Below the pieces are notes generated by a model. The model saw only the letters and a program-made list of their open reading frames with translations. It searched no databases and was not told the origin of the DNA. DNA of 52,039 nucleotides, taken from the NCBI GenBank assembly GCA_024685285.1, contig JAIKVZ010000027.1:1-52039 (forward strand). The letters are read 5' to 3'. Positions 17,295-27,421 of this stretch are shown here, one piece after another. Each line of letters opens with the position of its first letter. The first letter of the stretch is position 1. The stretch is from Bacteroidales bacterium. Lineage in GTDB: Bacteria > Bacteroidota > Bacteroidia > Bacteroidales > P3. A program made the position numbers and the translations under genes.

Positions 17295-18656
17295 ATGGAA
17301 AACGAAATAATAGTAGGCTTAGACATCGGAACCACCAAGATTGCCTGTTTCGTAGGACAGCGCGGCGAAAACGATCGCGTGCGTATTCTGGGCTACGGCC
17401 GCACCGAATCGGTGGGTGTTGAACACGGCGTGGTACGCAACATCAAGATGGCCGCCGAGTCAATCCGCAAAGCAGTGGCCGAGGCCGCCGATCAGGCTTC
17501 GGTAGACATTGACGAGGTGTGGGTCGGCATCGCCGGCCAGCACATCAACTCACGCACCAACCAAGGTAGCATCATGGTGCCACCAGAGCACCGCATGATT
17601 GAGCAGGAAGACTTAGACCGCCTCATTGAGGAACAGCATGGGATTCTCCTCGACCCAGGAGAGGTGATTGTTCACGTTTTCCCGCAAACCTACTTCGTGG
17701 ACAACGAAGAATTGAGCGTGGAGGTCTCGCCAGTGGGTGTAGCCGGCAACAACCTGAGGGCCAATTTCCATATCGTGACTTGTAATAAGGACAACCTCGA
17801 GCACATCAAGAGTGCCGTAGAGGATGCCGGCCTGCATATCAAGGGCGTGGTGCTTGAACCCATTGCCTCGTCGCTGGCTGTGCTCGACGATGGCGATCGC
17901 AACGCCGGTGTGGCTCTGGTCGACATCGGTGGCGGCACCACTGATGTGGCCATATTTTACGACGGCATAATCCGTCACACATCGGTCCTGCCTTTGGCCG
18001 GCAACGCCATCACCAACGACATCCGTGAAGGTTGCCAGATACTCAAAAACCAGGCCGAAAGCCTTAAAACAAAGTTCGGGTCGTGCCTCAAATCAAGCGT
18101 AGGCGAGGACGACATCATAGCCATTCCTGGTATCCGCAGCCAAGCCCCCAAAGAAATAAGCATGAAAAACTTGGCAGGCATAATCAATGCCCGTACACAG
18201 CAAATTCTGGAGCAGGTTGACTACGAAATACAACTCTCAGGCTACAGCAAGAAGCTTATCGCCGGCGTTGTGCTCACTGGCGGCGGAGCACGCCTGCGCA
18301 ACATCAAGGAGCTGGCAGAGCTTATTACCCGCAACGACACCCGTATCGGCACACCTGACGAGCATCTGGAACGAACCAACGTGCCTGCCGACGAACTCAG
18401 CCACCCCATGTACGCCACAGGTATAGGCTTGGTTCTCTACGGATTGGAGAAGTCGGAAGAGCGTCAGCGTCTCGAAGCCGAGAAGATTGGTAGCGTCGAC
18501 ATATTCAGTGATATGGATTCCACGGACAGTCAGGTTGATTCCGAACCAGAACCCGAGACAAAGAAGGCTCCGGAGAAGAAAAAGAAAGCCCAGATACGCC
18601 CCGACGAAGCCATTTCGCGTTTCCTTGACAAACTGTTTAGCGACAATATAGAATAG
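17295..18656 (+). CDS. ftsA: Cell division protein FtsA
   Basis: 453 residues, actin-like ATPase. GLDIGTTKIACFVG is the phosphate-1 motif, VDIGGGTTDVAIF the phosphate-2 motif and VVLTGGGARLRNI the adenosine motif. FtsA tethers FtsZ to the membrane. A lysine/proline/glutamate-rich linker precedes the C-terminal helix (DEAISRFLDKLFSD), which probably serves as the membrane-targeting amphipathic helix. The gap to ftsQ is 27 nt. Confidence 0.96.
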   Translation: MENEIIVGLDIGTTKIACFVGQRGENDRVRILGYGRTESVGVEHGVVRNIKMAAESIRKAVAEAADQASVDIDEVWVGIAGQHINSRTNQGSIMVPPEHRMIEQEDLDRLIEEQHGILLDPGEVIVHVFPQTYFVDNEELSVEVSPVGVAGNNLRANFHIVTCNKDNLEHIKSAVEDAGLHIKGVVLEPIASSLAVLDDGDRNAGVALVDIGGGTTDVAIFYDGIIRHTSVLPLAGNAITNDIREGCQILKNQAESLKTKFGSCLKSSVGEDDIIAIPGIRSQAPKEISMKNLAGIINARTQQILEQVDYEIQLSGYSKKLIAGVVLTGGGARLRNIKELAELITRNDTRIGTPDEHLERTNVPADELSHPMYATGIGLVLYGLEKSEERQRLEAEKIGSVDIFSDMDSTDSQVDSEPEPETKKAPEKKKKAQIRPDEAISRFLDKLFSDNIE

Positions 18657-18818
18657 CCCTTCAGAAGAAGCAAAGTAGAAATGTGAATAACTTGGTGATA
18701 ACTAATTGATAGCAAACGTCGTATATAACATATTTTTCACTATTTTTACAAATTATATTTAATTACCATAAAACACGCAAAAGGCTAAAATCCAACAATA
18801 TAGAAATAAATAAGCACA
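18657..18818. other. AT-rich spacer between ftsA and ftsZ
   Basis: 162 nt with no ORF. It has a weak promoter-like arrangement (TTG at 18706-18708 and TATTTTTC at 18731-18738), so ftsZ may also be transcribed from its own start. No hairpin with a T-run is visible. Confidence 0.4.
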
Positions 18819-20393
<1,575 letters not shown>

Positions 20394-20408
20394 TTCTAAT
20401 AACAATGT

Positions 20409-20455
20409 GTTAGGAGTGATTAGCGGTGAACTGCTCACAACTAATCACTCCTAAC
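20409..20455. terminator. Perfect 15-bp inverted repeat after ftsZ
   Basis: Arms GTTAGGAGTGATTAG (20409-20423) and its exact complement (20441-20455) surround a 17-nt loop containing a further GTGA/TCAC pairing. No T-run follows. It may end or stabilise the dcw transcript, or be a small mobile palindrome; the TTG start of the next gene is 22 nt downstream. Confidence 0.6.
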
Positions 20456-20477
20456 TCGTCTCTAAAGCCCTCCACCC

Positions 20478-21365
20478 TTGACCCTCAACAACAAAAGGCT
20501 CTTCGGCACCCTGTGCGGTATAGGCGCCGCCGTGTGCTACGGCACCAACCCACTCGGCGCCCTCAACCTCTATGCCGAGGGCATGGGCACCGGCAGTGTG
20601 CTCTTCTACCGTTTCGGGCTGGCGTGGGTCATCATTGCCGCAGTGATGCTGTTCCGCCACGAAAGCCTGCGGGTTACATGGCGCGAGTTCGGCGTGCTCA
20701 CTACTCTGGGACTGCTCTTCAGCGCCTCGTCGCTCACGCTATACCTCAGCTTCCGTCTTATAGCCGCCGGTGTGGCCTCCACGCTGCTTTTCACATATCC
20801 CGTCATGACGGCCGTAATCATGACCCTGTTCTTCAAAGAGCGCGTCGGCATGCGCACCGTGGCAGCAATCGTCCTCTCGCTGGCCGGCGTGGTGCTGCTG
20901 TACTGGGGCGGGGGCGACGGACCGCTCAACGCTTTGGGCGTGGTTCTGGTGCTCCTCTCGGCCCTCACCTACGCCGTCTACATCATCGTTATGAGTCGCG
21001 GCCAATTGCGGATGTCATCGTTCAAAATCAACTTCTACGTGCTCATCTATTGCGCCCTCGGAGCCTTGGCCTACGCCCTGGTTTCGGGTCAGCCGGTCAT
21101 CTTGCCGCCTAGCACAAAGGCCTGGTTCTATGTTGGGTGGCTCGCCGTCGTGCCCGCCATCATGGCGTTAGTTATGATGGTCTACTCGGCCAAACTCATC
21201 GGCTCCACACCCACGGCCATCCTCGGCGCCCTCGAACCCTTGACGGCCGTGCTCATTGGCGTCTTCGTCTTCAGCGAACCCTTTACCCTAAACCTCGCCA
21301 TAGGCATCGTCCTCATCCTCTCGGCCGTGATAATCATCGTGTTCCGCAAAAACGAGAGCCGATAA
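20478..21365 (+). CDS. EamA/DMT-superfamily membrane transporter
   Basis: 295 residues with ten predicted membrane segments in two EamA repeats; [22 protein letters not shown] in the second repeat is characteristic. The family exports or imports small metabolites such as amino acids or nucleotide precursors; the substrate is not predictable. The frame is open only from 20466 and contains no ATG before position 20571, well inside the first helix, so TTG 20478 ([25 protein letters not shown]) is the probable start. It could be read through from ftsZ despite the hairpin, since no separate promoter was found. Confidence 0.85.
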   Translation: MTLNNKRLFGTLCGIGAAVCYGTNPLGALNLYAEGMGTGSVLFYRFGLAWVIIAAVMLFRHESLRVTWREFGVLTTLGLLFSASSLTLYLSFRLIAAGVASTLLFTYPVMTAVIMTLFFKERVGMRTVAAIVLSLAGVVLLYWGGGDGPLNALGVVLVLLSALTYAVYIIVMSRGQLRMSSFKINFYVLIYCALGALAYALVSGQPVILPPSTKAWFYVGWLAVVPAIMALVMMVYSAKLIGSTPTAILGALEPLTAVLIGVFVFSEPFTLNLAIGIVLILSAVIIIVFRKNESR

Positions 21366-21406
21366 CACCGCCTTAAAAAATTTCCGACATTTTTCAAAAA
21401 AGTCGT

Positions 21407-21414
21407 ATCTTTGC
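21407..21414 (+). promoter_or_regulatory. Promoter -7 element for mnmA
   Basis: TATCTTTG, a perfect TAnnTTTG element, about 55 nt upstream of ATG 21469. This argues against the longer TTG-start frame at 21418, which would start almost at the transcription start. Confidence 0.7.
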
Positions 21415-21468
21415 ATTTTGAAAAGAGGCCGGCAGGACTTCAAATTTTTTGACATTGCACACTCGGTT

Positions 21469-22533
21469 ATGAATATAGCGGCATTGGTTTCGGGAGGCGT
21501 CGACAGTTCGGTGGTGGTGCACCTGCTCAAAGAGCAAGGCATCACGCCCGACATCTTCTACATCCGTATCGGCATGGAGGAGGAAGACGGCTTCATAGAC
21601 TGCCCTGCCGAGGAGGACATCGAGATAACCCAGTGGCTGGCCCGCCACTATGGCTGCCGCTTCGAGGAGGTAAACCTGCACCGCGAATACTGGGATTCGG
21701 TGGTGACCTACACCATCGACGCCGTGCGCCGCGGCCTGACCCCCAACCCCGACATCATGTGCAACAAGCTCATCAAGTTCGGGGCCTTCAACGAGCGGCG
21801 CGGCCACGACTACGACCGCATTGCAACCGGGCACTACGCTACAACCGCCACGCTTGACGGAACCACGTTCCTTGCGACAGCCGTCGACCCCGTCAAGGAC
21901 CAGACCGACTTCCTGTCGCAGCTGAGCTACCCGCAGATTGCCAAGCTCATGTTCCCCATCGGCCACCTTATGAAGAGCGAGGTACGCGCCATAGCCACCG
22001 AGGCCCGCCTGCCCAGCGCCACCCGCAAGGACTCGCAGGGAATCTGCTTCCTTGGCAAAATCAACTACAACGACTTCCTGCGCCGCTACCTTGGCGAGCG
22101 CGAGGGCAAGATTGTGGAGCTCGAGACCGGCCGCGTGCTCGGCACACACCACGGCTTCTGGTTCCACACCATAGGGCAGCGCAAAGGCTTAGGCTTGAGC
22201 GGCGGCCCCTGGTTCGTGGTCAAGAAAGACTGTGCCGAAAACGTGCTCTACGTGTCGCAGGGCTACGACCCCGCGGCGCAGTACGGCACCGAGATTCGCT
22301 TAGCCGACTACCACTACCTGAGCGCCGACATCTGGGGCGACATCGAGGGGCGCCCCGTGAAGTTCAAGATACGCCACACGCCCGAGTTTGCCGACGGCAC
22401 CCTCGCCGTGGACACCGACGGCACCGTCACCATCCACTCGGCCACCCCCATCCAGGGCATTGCCGCCGGCCAGTATGCCACCATCTACGACACCGACGCA
22501 CACCTCGTCGTCGCCGCCGGCACCATTTGCTAA
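21469..22533 (+). CDS. mnmA: tRNA-specific 2-thiouridylase
   Basis: 354 residues. The PP-loop SGGVDSS (8-14) binds ATP, Cys98 in NPDIMCNK and Cys193 in QGICFLGK are the catalytic pair, and [17 protein letters not shown] is typical of the C-terminal part. MnmA puts sulfur on U34 of Glu, Gln and Lys tRNAs. I chose ATG 21469 because it gives the family's usual start ([14 protein letters not shown]). It ends facing prfA, with a hairpin and a composite repeat between. Confidence 0.95.
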   Translation: MNIAALVSGGVDSSVVVHLLKEQGITPDIFYIRIGMEEEDGFIDCPAEEDIEITQWLARHYGCRFEEVNLHREYWDSVVTYTIDAVRRGLTPNPDIMCNKLIKFGAFNERRGHDYDRIATGHYATTATLDGTTFLATAVDPVKDQTDFLSQLSYPQIAKLMFPIGHLMKSEVRAIATEARLPSATRKDSQGICFLGKINYNDFLRRYLGEREGKIVELETGRVLGTHHGFWFHTIGQRKGLGLSGGPWFVVKKDCAENVLYVSQGYDPAAQYGTEIRLADYHYLSADIWGDIEGRPVKFKIRHTPEFADGTLAVDTDGTVTIHSATPIQGIAAGQYATIYDTDAHLVVAAGTIC

Positions 22534-22557
22534 AAAAATCTCTACAAAAACACAACC

Positions 22558-22609
22558 CACTGAATGCCAGACATTTAAATAAATCAGTGTAATTTACTGG
22601 CATTCAGTG
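22558..22609. repeat. Perfect 13-bp inverted repeat
   Basis: Arms CACTGAATGCCAG (22558-22570) and CTGGCATTCAGTG (22597-22609) surround a 26-nt AT-rich loop. The right arm is the tail of composite repeat copy B. It lies between convergent genes and might act as a bidirectional terminator, though no T-run is adjacent. Confidence 0.65.
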
Positions 22610-22723
22610 ATTTGAATAGGTTAGGTTCGGGTTTAGGTCGGGTTTAGGTCGGGTAGGGTTCGGCGGTGGAGGTATAGAGACTATAGATTCTATAGAGTTT
22701 ATAGATACTTTCGGCGAACTTGG
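22597..22723 (-). repeat. Composite intergenic repeat, copy B
   Basis: Read on the minus strand: a TTCGCC-type head (22711-22723), four 9-bp TCTATA-type units (TCTATAAAC, TCTATAGAA, TCTATAGTC, TCTATACCT), then 11-bp units (CCGACCTAAAC twice, CCGAACCTAAC) at 22620-22652, then the tail with CACTGAATGCCAG. It lies between convergent mnmA and prfA. Confidence 0.85.
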
Positions 22724-22742
22724 GGCGTCAAAAGCCTGTGTT

Positions 22743-23813
22743 TCAACCTACTGAAGCCTTGAGTTTTTCGGCGTTCTCGGCCAACTGCAGGGCTTCGATG
22801 CACTCCTCGATATTGCCGTCCATGAAATCGGGCAGGTTGTGCATACTCCAGCCAATGCGGTGGTCGGTGACGCGGCTCTGGGGGTAGTTGTAGGTACGCA
22901 CCTTCTCGCTGCGGTCGCCGGTGGCAACCATGGTCTTGCGCTTGGTCGAGAGCTCCTCCATGTACTTGTTGTACTCACGCTCATAGAGACGGGTGCGCAG
23001 TATGCTTATTGCCTTCTCTTTGTTTTTTATCTGCGACTTCTGGTCCTGCATGGAGACGACGATGCCGGTGGGGATGTGGGTGAGGCGCACCGCCGAGTAG
23101 GTGGTGTTGACGCACTGGCCGCCGGGGCCACTTGCGCAGAACGTGTCTATACGCACATCGTTCATGTTGAGCTCGACGTCGAACTCCTCTGCCTCGGGCA
23201 GCACCACGACGCCGGCCGCCGAGGTGTGCACACGGCCCTGGGTCTCGGTGACGGGCACACGCTGCACGCGGTGCACGCCGCTCTCGTACTTGAGCAAGCC
23301 GTAGACGCCCTCGCCGGTAACGGTGAAGGTGATGTCCTTGTAGCCGCCTGCTGTGCCCTCGTTGAAGTCGGTGACCTCCACTTTCCAGTGTTTCTTTTCG
23401 CAGAAACGGGTGTACATACGGAAGAGGTCGCCGGCAAAGAGGCAGGCCTCGTCGCCGCCGGTGCCGCCGCGTATCTCGACCACGGCGTTCTTGGAGTCGG
23501 TGGGGTCGGCCGGGATGAGCAGTATGCGTATCTCCTCCTCCATTTTTTCCTTGCGGCCCAGGCTCTCGCCCAGTTCCTCTTTGGCCATCTCGCGCAGCTC
23601 GGCGTCCTTCTCGGTCTCGAGCAACTCGCGGCACTCGCTAATGGTGTCAAGGAGCTCCTTGTAGTCGTGATAGGCTTTGACCACGGGCTGCAGGTCCTTG
23701 TAGTCTTTCGATAGTTTAACATAGCGCTTCATGTCGGCCGTAACTTGTGGGTCGTTCATCTGGCGTTCAATGTCGCAATAGCGGGTGTATATGGCTTCGA
23801 GTTTATCTAACAT
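22743..23813 (-). CDS. prfA: Peptide chain release factor 1
   Basis: 356 residues. GPGGQCVNTTYSAVRLTHIPTG (about 228-250) contains the GGQ motif that triggers peptidyl-tRNA hydrolysis, and AAGVVVLPEAEEFDVELN lies before it. RF1 reads UAA and UAG stops. Its length and the RF1-type N-terminal coiled region (MLDKLEAIYTRYCDIERQM) separate it from RF2. It has its own promoter at 23863-23870 and is probably monocistronic. Confidence 0.95.
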   Translation of the reverse strand: MLDKLEAIYTRYCDIERQMNDPQVTADMKRYVKLSKDYKDLQPVVKAYHDYKELLDTISECRELLETEKDAELREMAKEELGESLGRKEKMEEEIRILLIPADPTDSKNAVVEIRGGTGGDEACLFAGDLFRMYTRFCEKKHWKVEVTDFNEGTAGGYKDITFTVTGEGVYGLLKYESGVHRVQRVPVTETQGRVHTSAAGVVVLPEAEEFDVELNMNDVRIDTFCASGPGGQCVNTTYSAVRLTHIPTGIVVSMQDQKSQIKNKEKAISILRTRLYEREYNKYMEELSTKRKTMVATGDRSEKVRTYNYPQSRVTDHRIGWSMHNLPDFMDGNIEECIEALQLAENAEKLKASVG

Positions 23814-23862
23814 GGTGATTGTCTATCGTTTCGCCCCTGCGCGGGGTATTGATTTCGATTTG

Positions 23863-23870
23863 CAAAGATA
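23863..23870 (-). promoter_or_regulatory. Promoter -7 element for prfA
   Basis: TATCTTTG on the minus strand, 50 nt upstream of the prfA start. It lies in the 86-nt gap after dapB. Confidence 0.7.
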
Positions 23871-23899
23871 CGCAAAAAAGTTGGTTGGCCGGTTTTTAT

Positions 23900-24610
23900 T
23901 TACAGATTTCGGTTTCCCGAGGGGTCGAGGCCCAGCAGGTCGTCCATGGTGAAAATGCCGTGGCGCCCCGCCAAAAAGCAGGCCGCAGCCAGCGCACCCT
24001 GAGCCAGACCCTGGCGGCTGTGGGCCTCGTGGGTGAGGGTTATGGTGTCGATGGCGCTGGTGTAGGTCACGGTGTGGGTGCCGGGCACCTCGCCAATGCG
24101 GCTCGAGGCTATGGGTATGGCCTGCTCATCGTCGAGCTGCAGCCCCTGGGCCATCTGGCTGCGCAGAGTGATGGCTGTGCCGCTGGGGGCGTCGAGCTTG
24201 TGAACATGGTGCACCTCGGCCACCGAGGGCTCGTAGCCGCGGCCACGCATCAGGTCGGCCAGGCGGCGGTTGAGTGCGAACATGATGTTCATGCCGATAC
24301 TGAAGTTGGTGGCGGCCAGCAGGGCTCCGTTGGCTTTGCGGCAGGCATCGGCCACGGCTTCGTAGCGGTCGTACCAGCCGGTGGTGCCGCACACCACGGG
24401 CACACCGGCCTCGAAACAGGCCATGAGGTTGCCCACAGCGGCGGCGGGCATGGTGAACTCAACGGCCACGTCGGCAGCGGCCAGCTCGGCAGCGGCGGCG
24501 TCAAGCTCGGCCTTGTTGTCGACCCGCAGCGCTATGGTGTGGCCCTGCTGCAGGGCAAGGGCCTCGATGGCACGGCCCATCTTGCCGTATCCTATGATTG
24601 CTATATTCAT
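23900..24610 (-). CDS. dapB: 4-hydroxy-tetrahydrodipicolinate reductase
   Basis: 236 residues. GYGKMGRAI (7-15) is the NAD(P)-binding loop, CGTTGWYD lies in the middle, and the catalytic/substrate region HHVHKLDAPSGTA is near residue 135. DapB reduces the dihydrodipicolinate precursor on the way to meso-diaminopimelate and lysine, matching the MurE specificity seen in this window. Its ATG overlaps the stop of the upstream M16 gene (24607-24610), so the two are co-transcribed. Confidence 0.95.
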   Translation of the reverse strand: MNIAIIGYGKMGRAIEALALQQGHTIALRVDNKAELDAAAAELAAADVAVEFTMPAAAVGNLMACFEAGVPVVCGTTGWYDRYEAVADACRKANGALLAATNFSIGMNIMFALNRRLADLMRGRGYEPSVAEVHHVHKLDAPSGTAITLRSQMAQGLQLDDEQAIPIASSRIGEVPGTHTVTYTSAIDTITLTHEAHSRQGLAQGALAAACFLAGRHGIFTMDDLLGLDPSGNRNL

Positions 24611-25824
24611 TTATAATAAAGGTAACTTATGTTTTGCGGAGCGAATAGTTCGGCGGCTAAGTCCTGTATCTCGGCCGCGGTAACGGCCATAACATCGGCC
24701 GCCATCTCCTCGAGGGTGTCGACATGGTCATAGTTGAGGTGGCCCTTGCCTATGGACTGCATCTCGTTGAGGCCTTGGTCGTTGCTTATGGTCATTTGGC
24801 CTATTATCTGCCGTTTGGCGAGTCGCAACTGGCGGTCGGTGAGCGGTTGCTGACAGAAACGGGCCAGCTCGCGGGTGATGATTTCGGTTGCCTGGTCGGC
24901 AAAGCCGGGTTCGAGACCTGCATAGATGTAGCACAGGCCGGCGTCGCTGAACGGCACATACTGCGATTCTATGGTGTAGCAGAAGCCATAGCGTTCACGC
25001 ACCGCCATATTGAGGCGCGAGTTCATTGCCGGACCTCCGAGTACGTTGTTGAGCACCGTAAAGGCGGTGCGCTTGGGGCTGAAGATATTGGGTGCCGGAC
25101 AGCCAATGAGGGCATGAATCTGGTGGGTGTGGCGGTTGACGGTGCGGCAAAACGGGTGGTTGACGGGGGCCTGGCTGCGGTCGGCCAGCGAGGTGAGTTG
25201 AGGCCTGTCGGCAAAATAACGCTCGCATAGGCGAACCAGTCGTGCAAAATCGATGTTGGCCACCACTGTCAGCACCATGCGGTCTGTGGTGTAATGGCTG
25301 GCAAAGAAACGACGCACCGCATCGGCGGTAAAGTGGCGCACGTTTTTCTTGGTGCCCAGTATGTTGTGGGCAATGGGATGCCCCTCGAAAGCCATCTCCT
25401 CGTACTCGTCGAATATCAGTTCCGACGGCGTGTCGCGATAGCTGTCTATCTCTTCCAACACCACCTCGCGCTCCTTGGCGAGCTCGTGCTCCGGAAATGT
25501 GGAGCCAAAAAGCACGTCGCTGTAGAGTTCGAGGCAGCGGCCAAGATGTTCGGTGAGAGAAGTGGCATATATACAGGTCTCTTCCTTGGTGGTAAAGGCG
25601 TTAAGCTCACCTCCCACCCCATCAATGCGGTTAAGTATGTGGTACGAGCGGCGGTGGGCGGTGCCCTTGAAGAGAGAATGCTCGATGAAATGAGCCATAC
25701 CCTCGTCGGCTCCCCGCTCGTCGCGCGAGCCTATGTTGATATACACACCAGAGTAGGCCACGGCCGAGTGGCTGCGGCGGAAAACGAGGCGTATGCCATT
25801 TTTGAACTGGTGGTAGTTGTACAT
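24607..25824 (-). CDS. M16-family zinc metallopeptidase
   Basis: 405 residues. The inverted zinc motif is H45-F-I-E48-H49, followed by the typical GGELNAFTTKEETCIYA stretch and a second, inactive-type M16C half (LMALIGCPAP... region onward). M16 single-chain enzymes of this length resemble the mitochondrial processing peptidase family and often cleave peptides. I chose ATG 25824 (MYNYHQFKNGIRLV), because the N-terminal extension in the longer frame overlaps the upstream gene and has no family counterpart. It lies 4 nt after the O-antigen ligase-like gene. Confidence 0.9.
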   Translation of the reverse strand: MYNYHQFKNGIRLVFRRSHSAVAYSGVYINIGSRDERGADEGMAHFIEHSLFKGTAHRRSYHILNRIDGVGGELNAFTTKEETCIYATSLTEHLGRCLELYSDVLFGSTFPEHELAKEREVVLEEIDSYRDTPSELIFDEYEEMAFEGHPIAHNILGTKKNVRHFTADAVRRFFASHYTTDRMVLTVVANIDFARLVRLCERYFADRPQLTSLADRSQAPVNHPFCRTVNRHTHQIHALIGCPAPNIFSPKRTAFTVLNNVLGGPAMNSRLNMAVRERYGFCYTIESQYVPFSDAGLCYIYAGLEPGFADQATEIITRELARFCQQPLTDRQLRLAKRQIIGQMTISNDQGLNEMQSIGKGHLNYDHVDTLEEMAADVMAVTAAEIQDLAAELFAPQNISYLYYK

Positions 25825-25828
25825 TGGA

Positions 25829-27394
25829 TTATTTGTGTCTAAAAGCCAAGTAAAAACAACAGAACAATATGCCGGCAAGCGTTTCGAGGGTATCCTCACT
25901 ACAGAACGACACCAGCACCATAATTACAAAGGCAGTCATTACAGGGTCGGCTGCCAGTTCGCGCGCCACTCTGCCGCCTGGCAGCAAGGCTCGCAGCAGC
26001 AGACATAGCATTATGGCACCGCCAACAGCACCCAATGCCATAAGCAGCCAGATATACTGGTTGTGAGTGTGCTTCACGGTGCCAGCCAACGGCGAGTCGT
26101 CTACCTCCAAACGGGCGTGGAGCTCGTCGGGCACATCGCCTATACCTACGCCGAACCAGGGGTTATCGACCAGCACACGGAGGCCTGTGCTCCACAGCTC
26201 GAAACGCTCAAGCATTGAGAAGTCGCGCATGACACCGTAGTGGGTATAGTTCTCATACTCATAAAGCATGACATAGACCATACGTCGCAACCCGAAAGTT
26301 TCGTAGACGGGGTTGGCCACGCCGCGCTCAATGTCGGCCACCTGGGTGGGTGTGAGGCTCCACACGCCAAGGCTGTCCTTGGGTAGCCCCACGGCGTTGA
26401 GGTAGCGCACCATGGTGGGATAGAGTTCATAGCCGTTGCCAAACAGGGAATCCACAGGCACCTGCGAGCGTTTAGGCCACTCGGACAACAGTTCTTCGCG
26501 GCATATATAGTTGTTAAGGTAGTTGCCGTTCTCTATAAAACCATCGCTGCTATGCACATAGGGCCTCCCATTGGGTGTGGTTGGGGCAAGTTCGGCACGT
26601 GCCAGAGGCGACAGCGAGTAGTAGTCGTGGACATACTTTGCGGTCAAGCCACCAACTGCCAGCAACATTACTACCCAAACCGCAACCATCCAGCCGCCAT
26701 AACGGCCGTAACGTTTACGGAAGGCTATCAGCACCACTGTGACAGCCACGGCCATAACAATAGCGGCAGTGTAACTGCGTATAAGGAGCAGGAAACAGGC
26801 AAGCCAGACTATCAAAAGCACCATGATTATAACGCGCCACAGGTTGCCGCCCTTGCCAAGTAGCCTCCACACAGAGACTGCCAACAAGACTATTACAAGG
26901 CATACATTGAGAGCGAAGCGTATGTGCGACACAAACGGTACTGCCTCGCGGTATGGCAGGTCGTCGATGGTGAGCATACGCACCGCTGTTATTACCGTTA
27001 CAACTAACACAGTATTGACATAGCAGAAACCCACAACAGAGCGCTCTCGCCCCTCAAGGGGCTTGGTGGTAAGTAGCACTATAGGCAATGCCAGCAAAGG
27101 CAGTTTTACCTGCAAATCGTAAAAGCCGTAACGGACATTCTGACTCCACAACAAAGAGACGGCAAGCATTATCATAAGACCCACCACTGCGTGCAACAGA
27201 CGACTGCTGCGAGCCATTTTCCACTTCTCGTCCCAACGACCCTCGAAGAGCCAGTTGGCAAAAAGCAGCACCCACATCATGTTGGCCATAAAGACCGATG
27301 TTGTCATGAATATGGCAAGCAGCGCCAACAAACCGACAAAAACCCATCGGCGTGTGGGGTGGCAGGAAGACATTATGGACTTGAGCCGTGACAT
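25829..27394 (-). CDS. O-antigen ligase/polymerase-like membrane protein
   Basis: 521 residues with about ten to twelve membrane segments and one large periplasmic loop between them. Near the C-terminal side the loop ends with NPWFGVGIGDV and KHTHNQYIWLL, the His/Asn pattern of the Wzy/WaaL (PF04932) family. Such proteins join or polymerise surface glycans at the periplasmic face of the inner membrane. The gene is not inside a glycan cluster; manC at 43265 is the only other glycan gene. Ligase and polymerase cannot be told apart here. It lies 27 nt downstream of the S41 protease gene. Confidence 0.82.
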   Translation of the reverse strand: MSRLKSIMSSCHPTRRWVFVGLLALLAIFMTTSVFMANMMWVLLFANWLFEGRWDEKWKMARSSRLLHAVVGLMIMLAVSLLWSQNVRYGFYDLQVKLPLLALPIVLLTTKPLEGRERSVVGFCYVNTVLVVTVITAVRMLTIDDLPYREAVPFVSHIRFALNVCLVIVLLAVSVWRLLGKGGNLWRVIIMVLLIVWLACFLLLIRSYTAAIVMAVAVTVVLIAFRKRYGRYGGWMVAVWVVMLLAVGGLTAKYVHDYYSLSPLARAELAPTTPNGRPYVHSSDGFIENGNYLNNYICREELLSEWPKRSQVPVDSLFGNGYELYPTMVRYLNAVGLPKDSLGVWSLTPTQVADIERGVANPVYETFGLRRMVYVMLYEYENYTHYGVMRDFSMLERFELWSTGLRVLVDNPWFGVGIGDVPDELHARLEVDDSPLAGTVKHTHNQYIWLLMALGAVGGAIMLCLLLRALLPGGRVARELAADPVMTAFVIMVLVSFCSEDTLETLAGILFCCFYLAFRHK

Positions 27395-27421
27395 GGTTTT
27401 CTTGACTGGCTTGAATCGGTA

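Noticed and set aside
22839..24616. Two long plus-strand frames (291 and 265 codons) over prfA and dapB
   Set aside because: Both are antisense to enzymes with intact motifs (GGQ in RF1, HHVHKLDAPSGT in DapB) and cross the prfA promoter.
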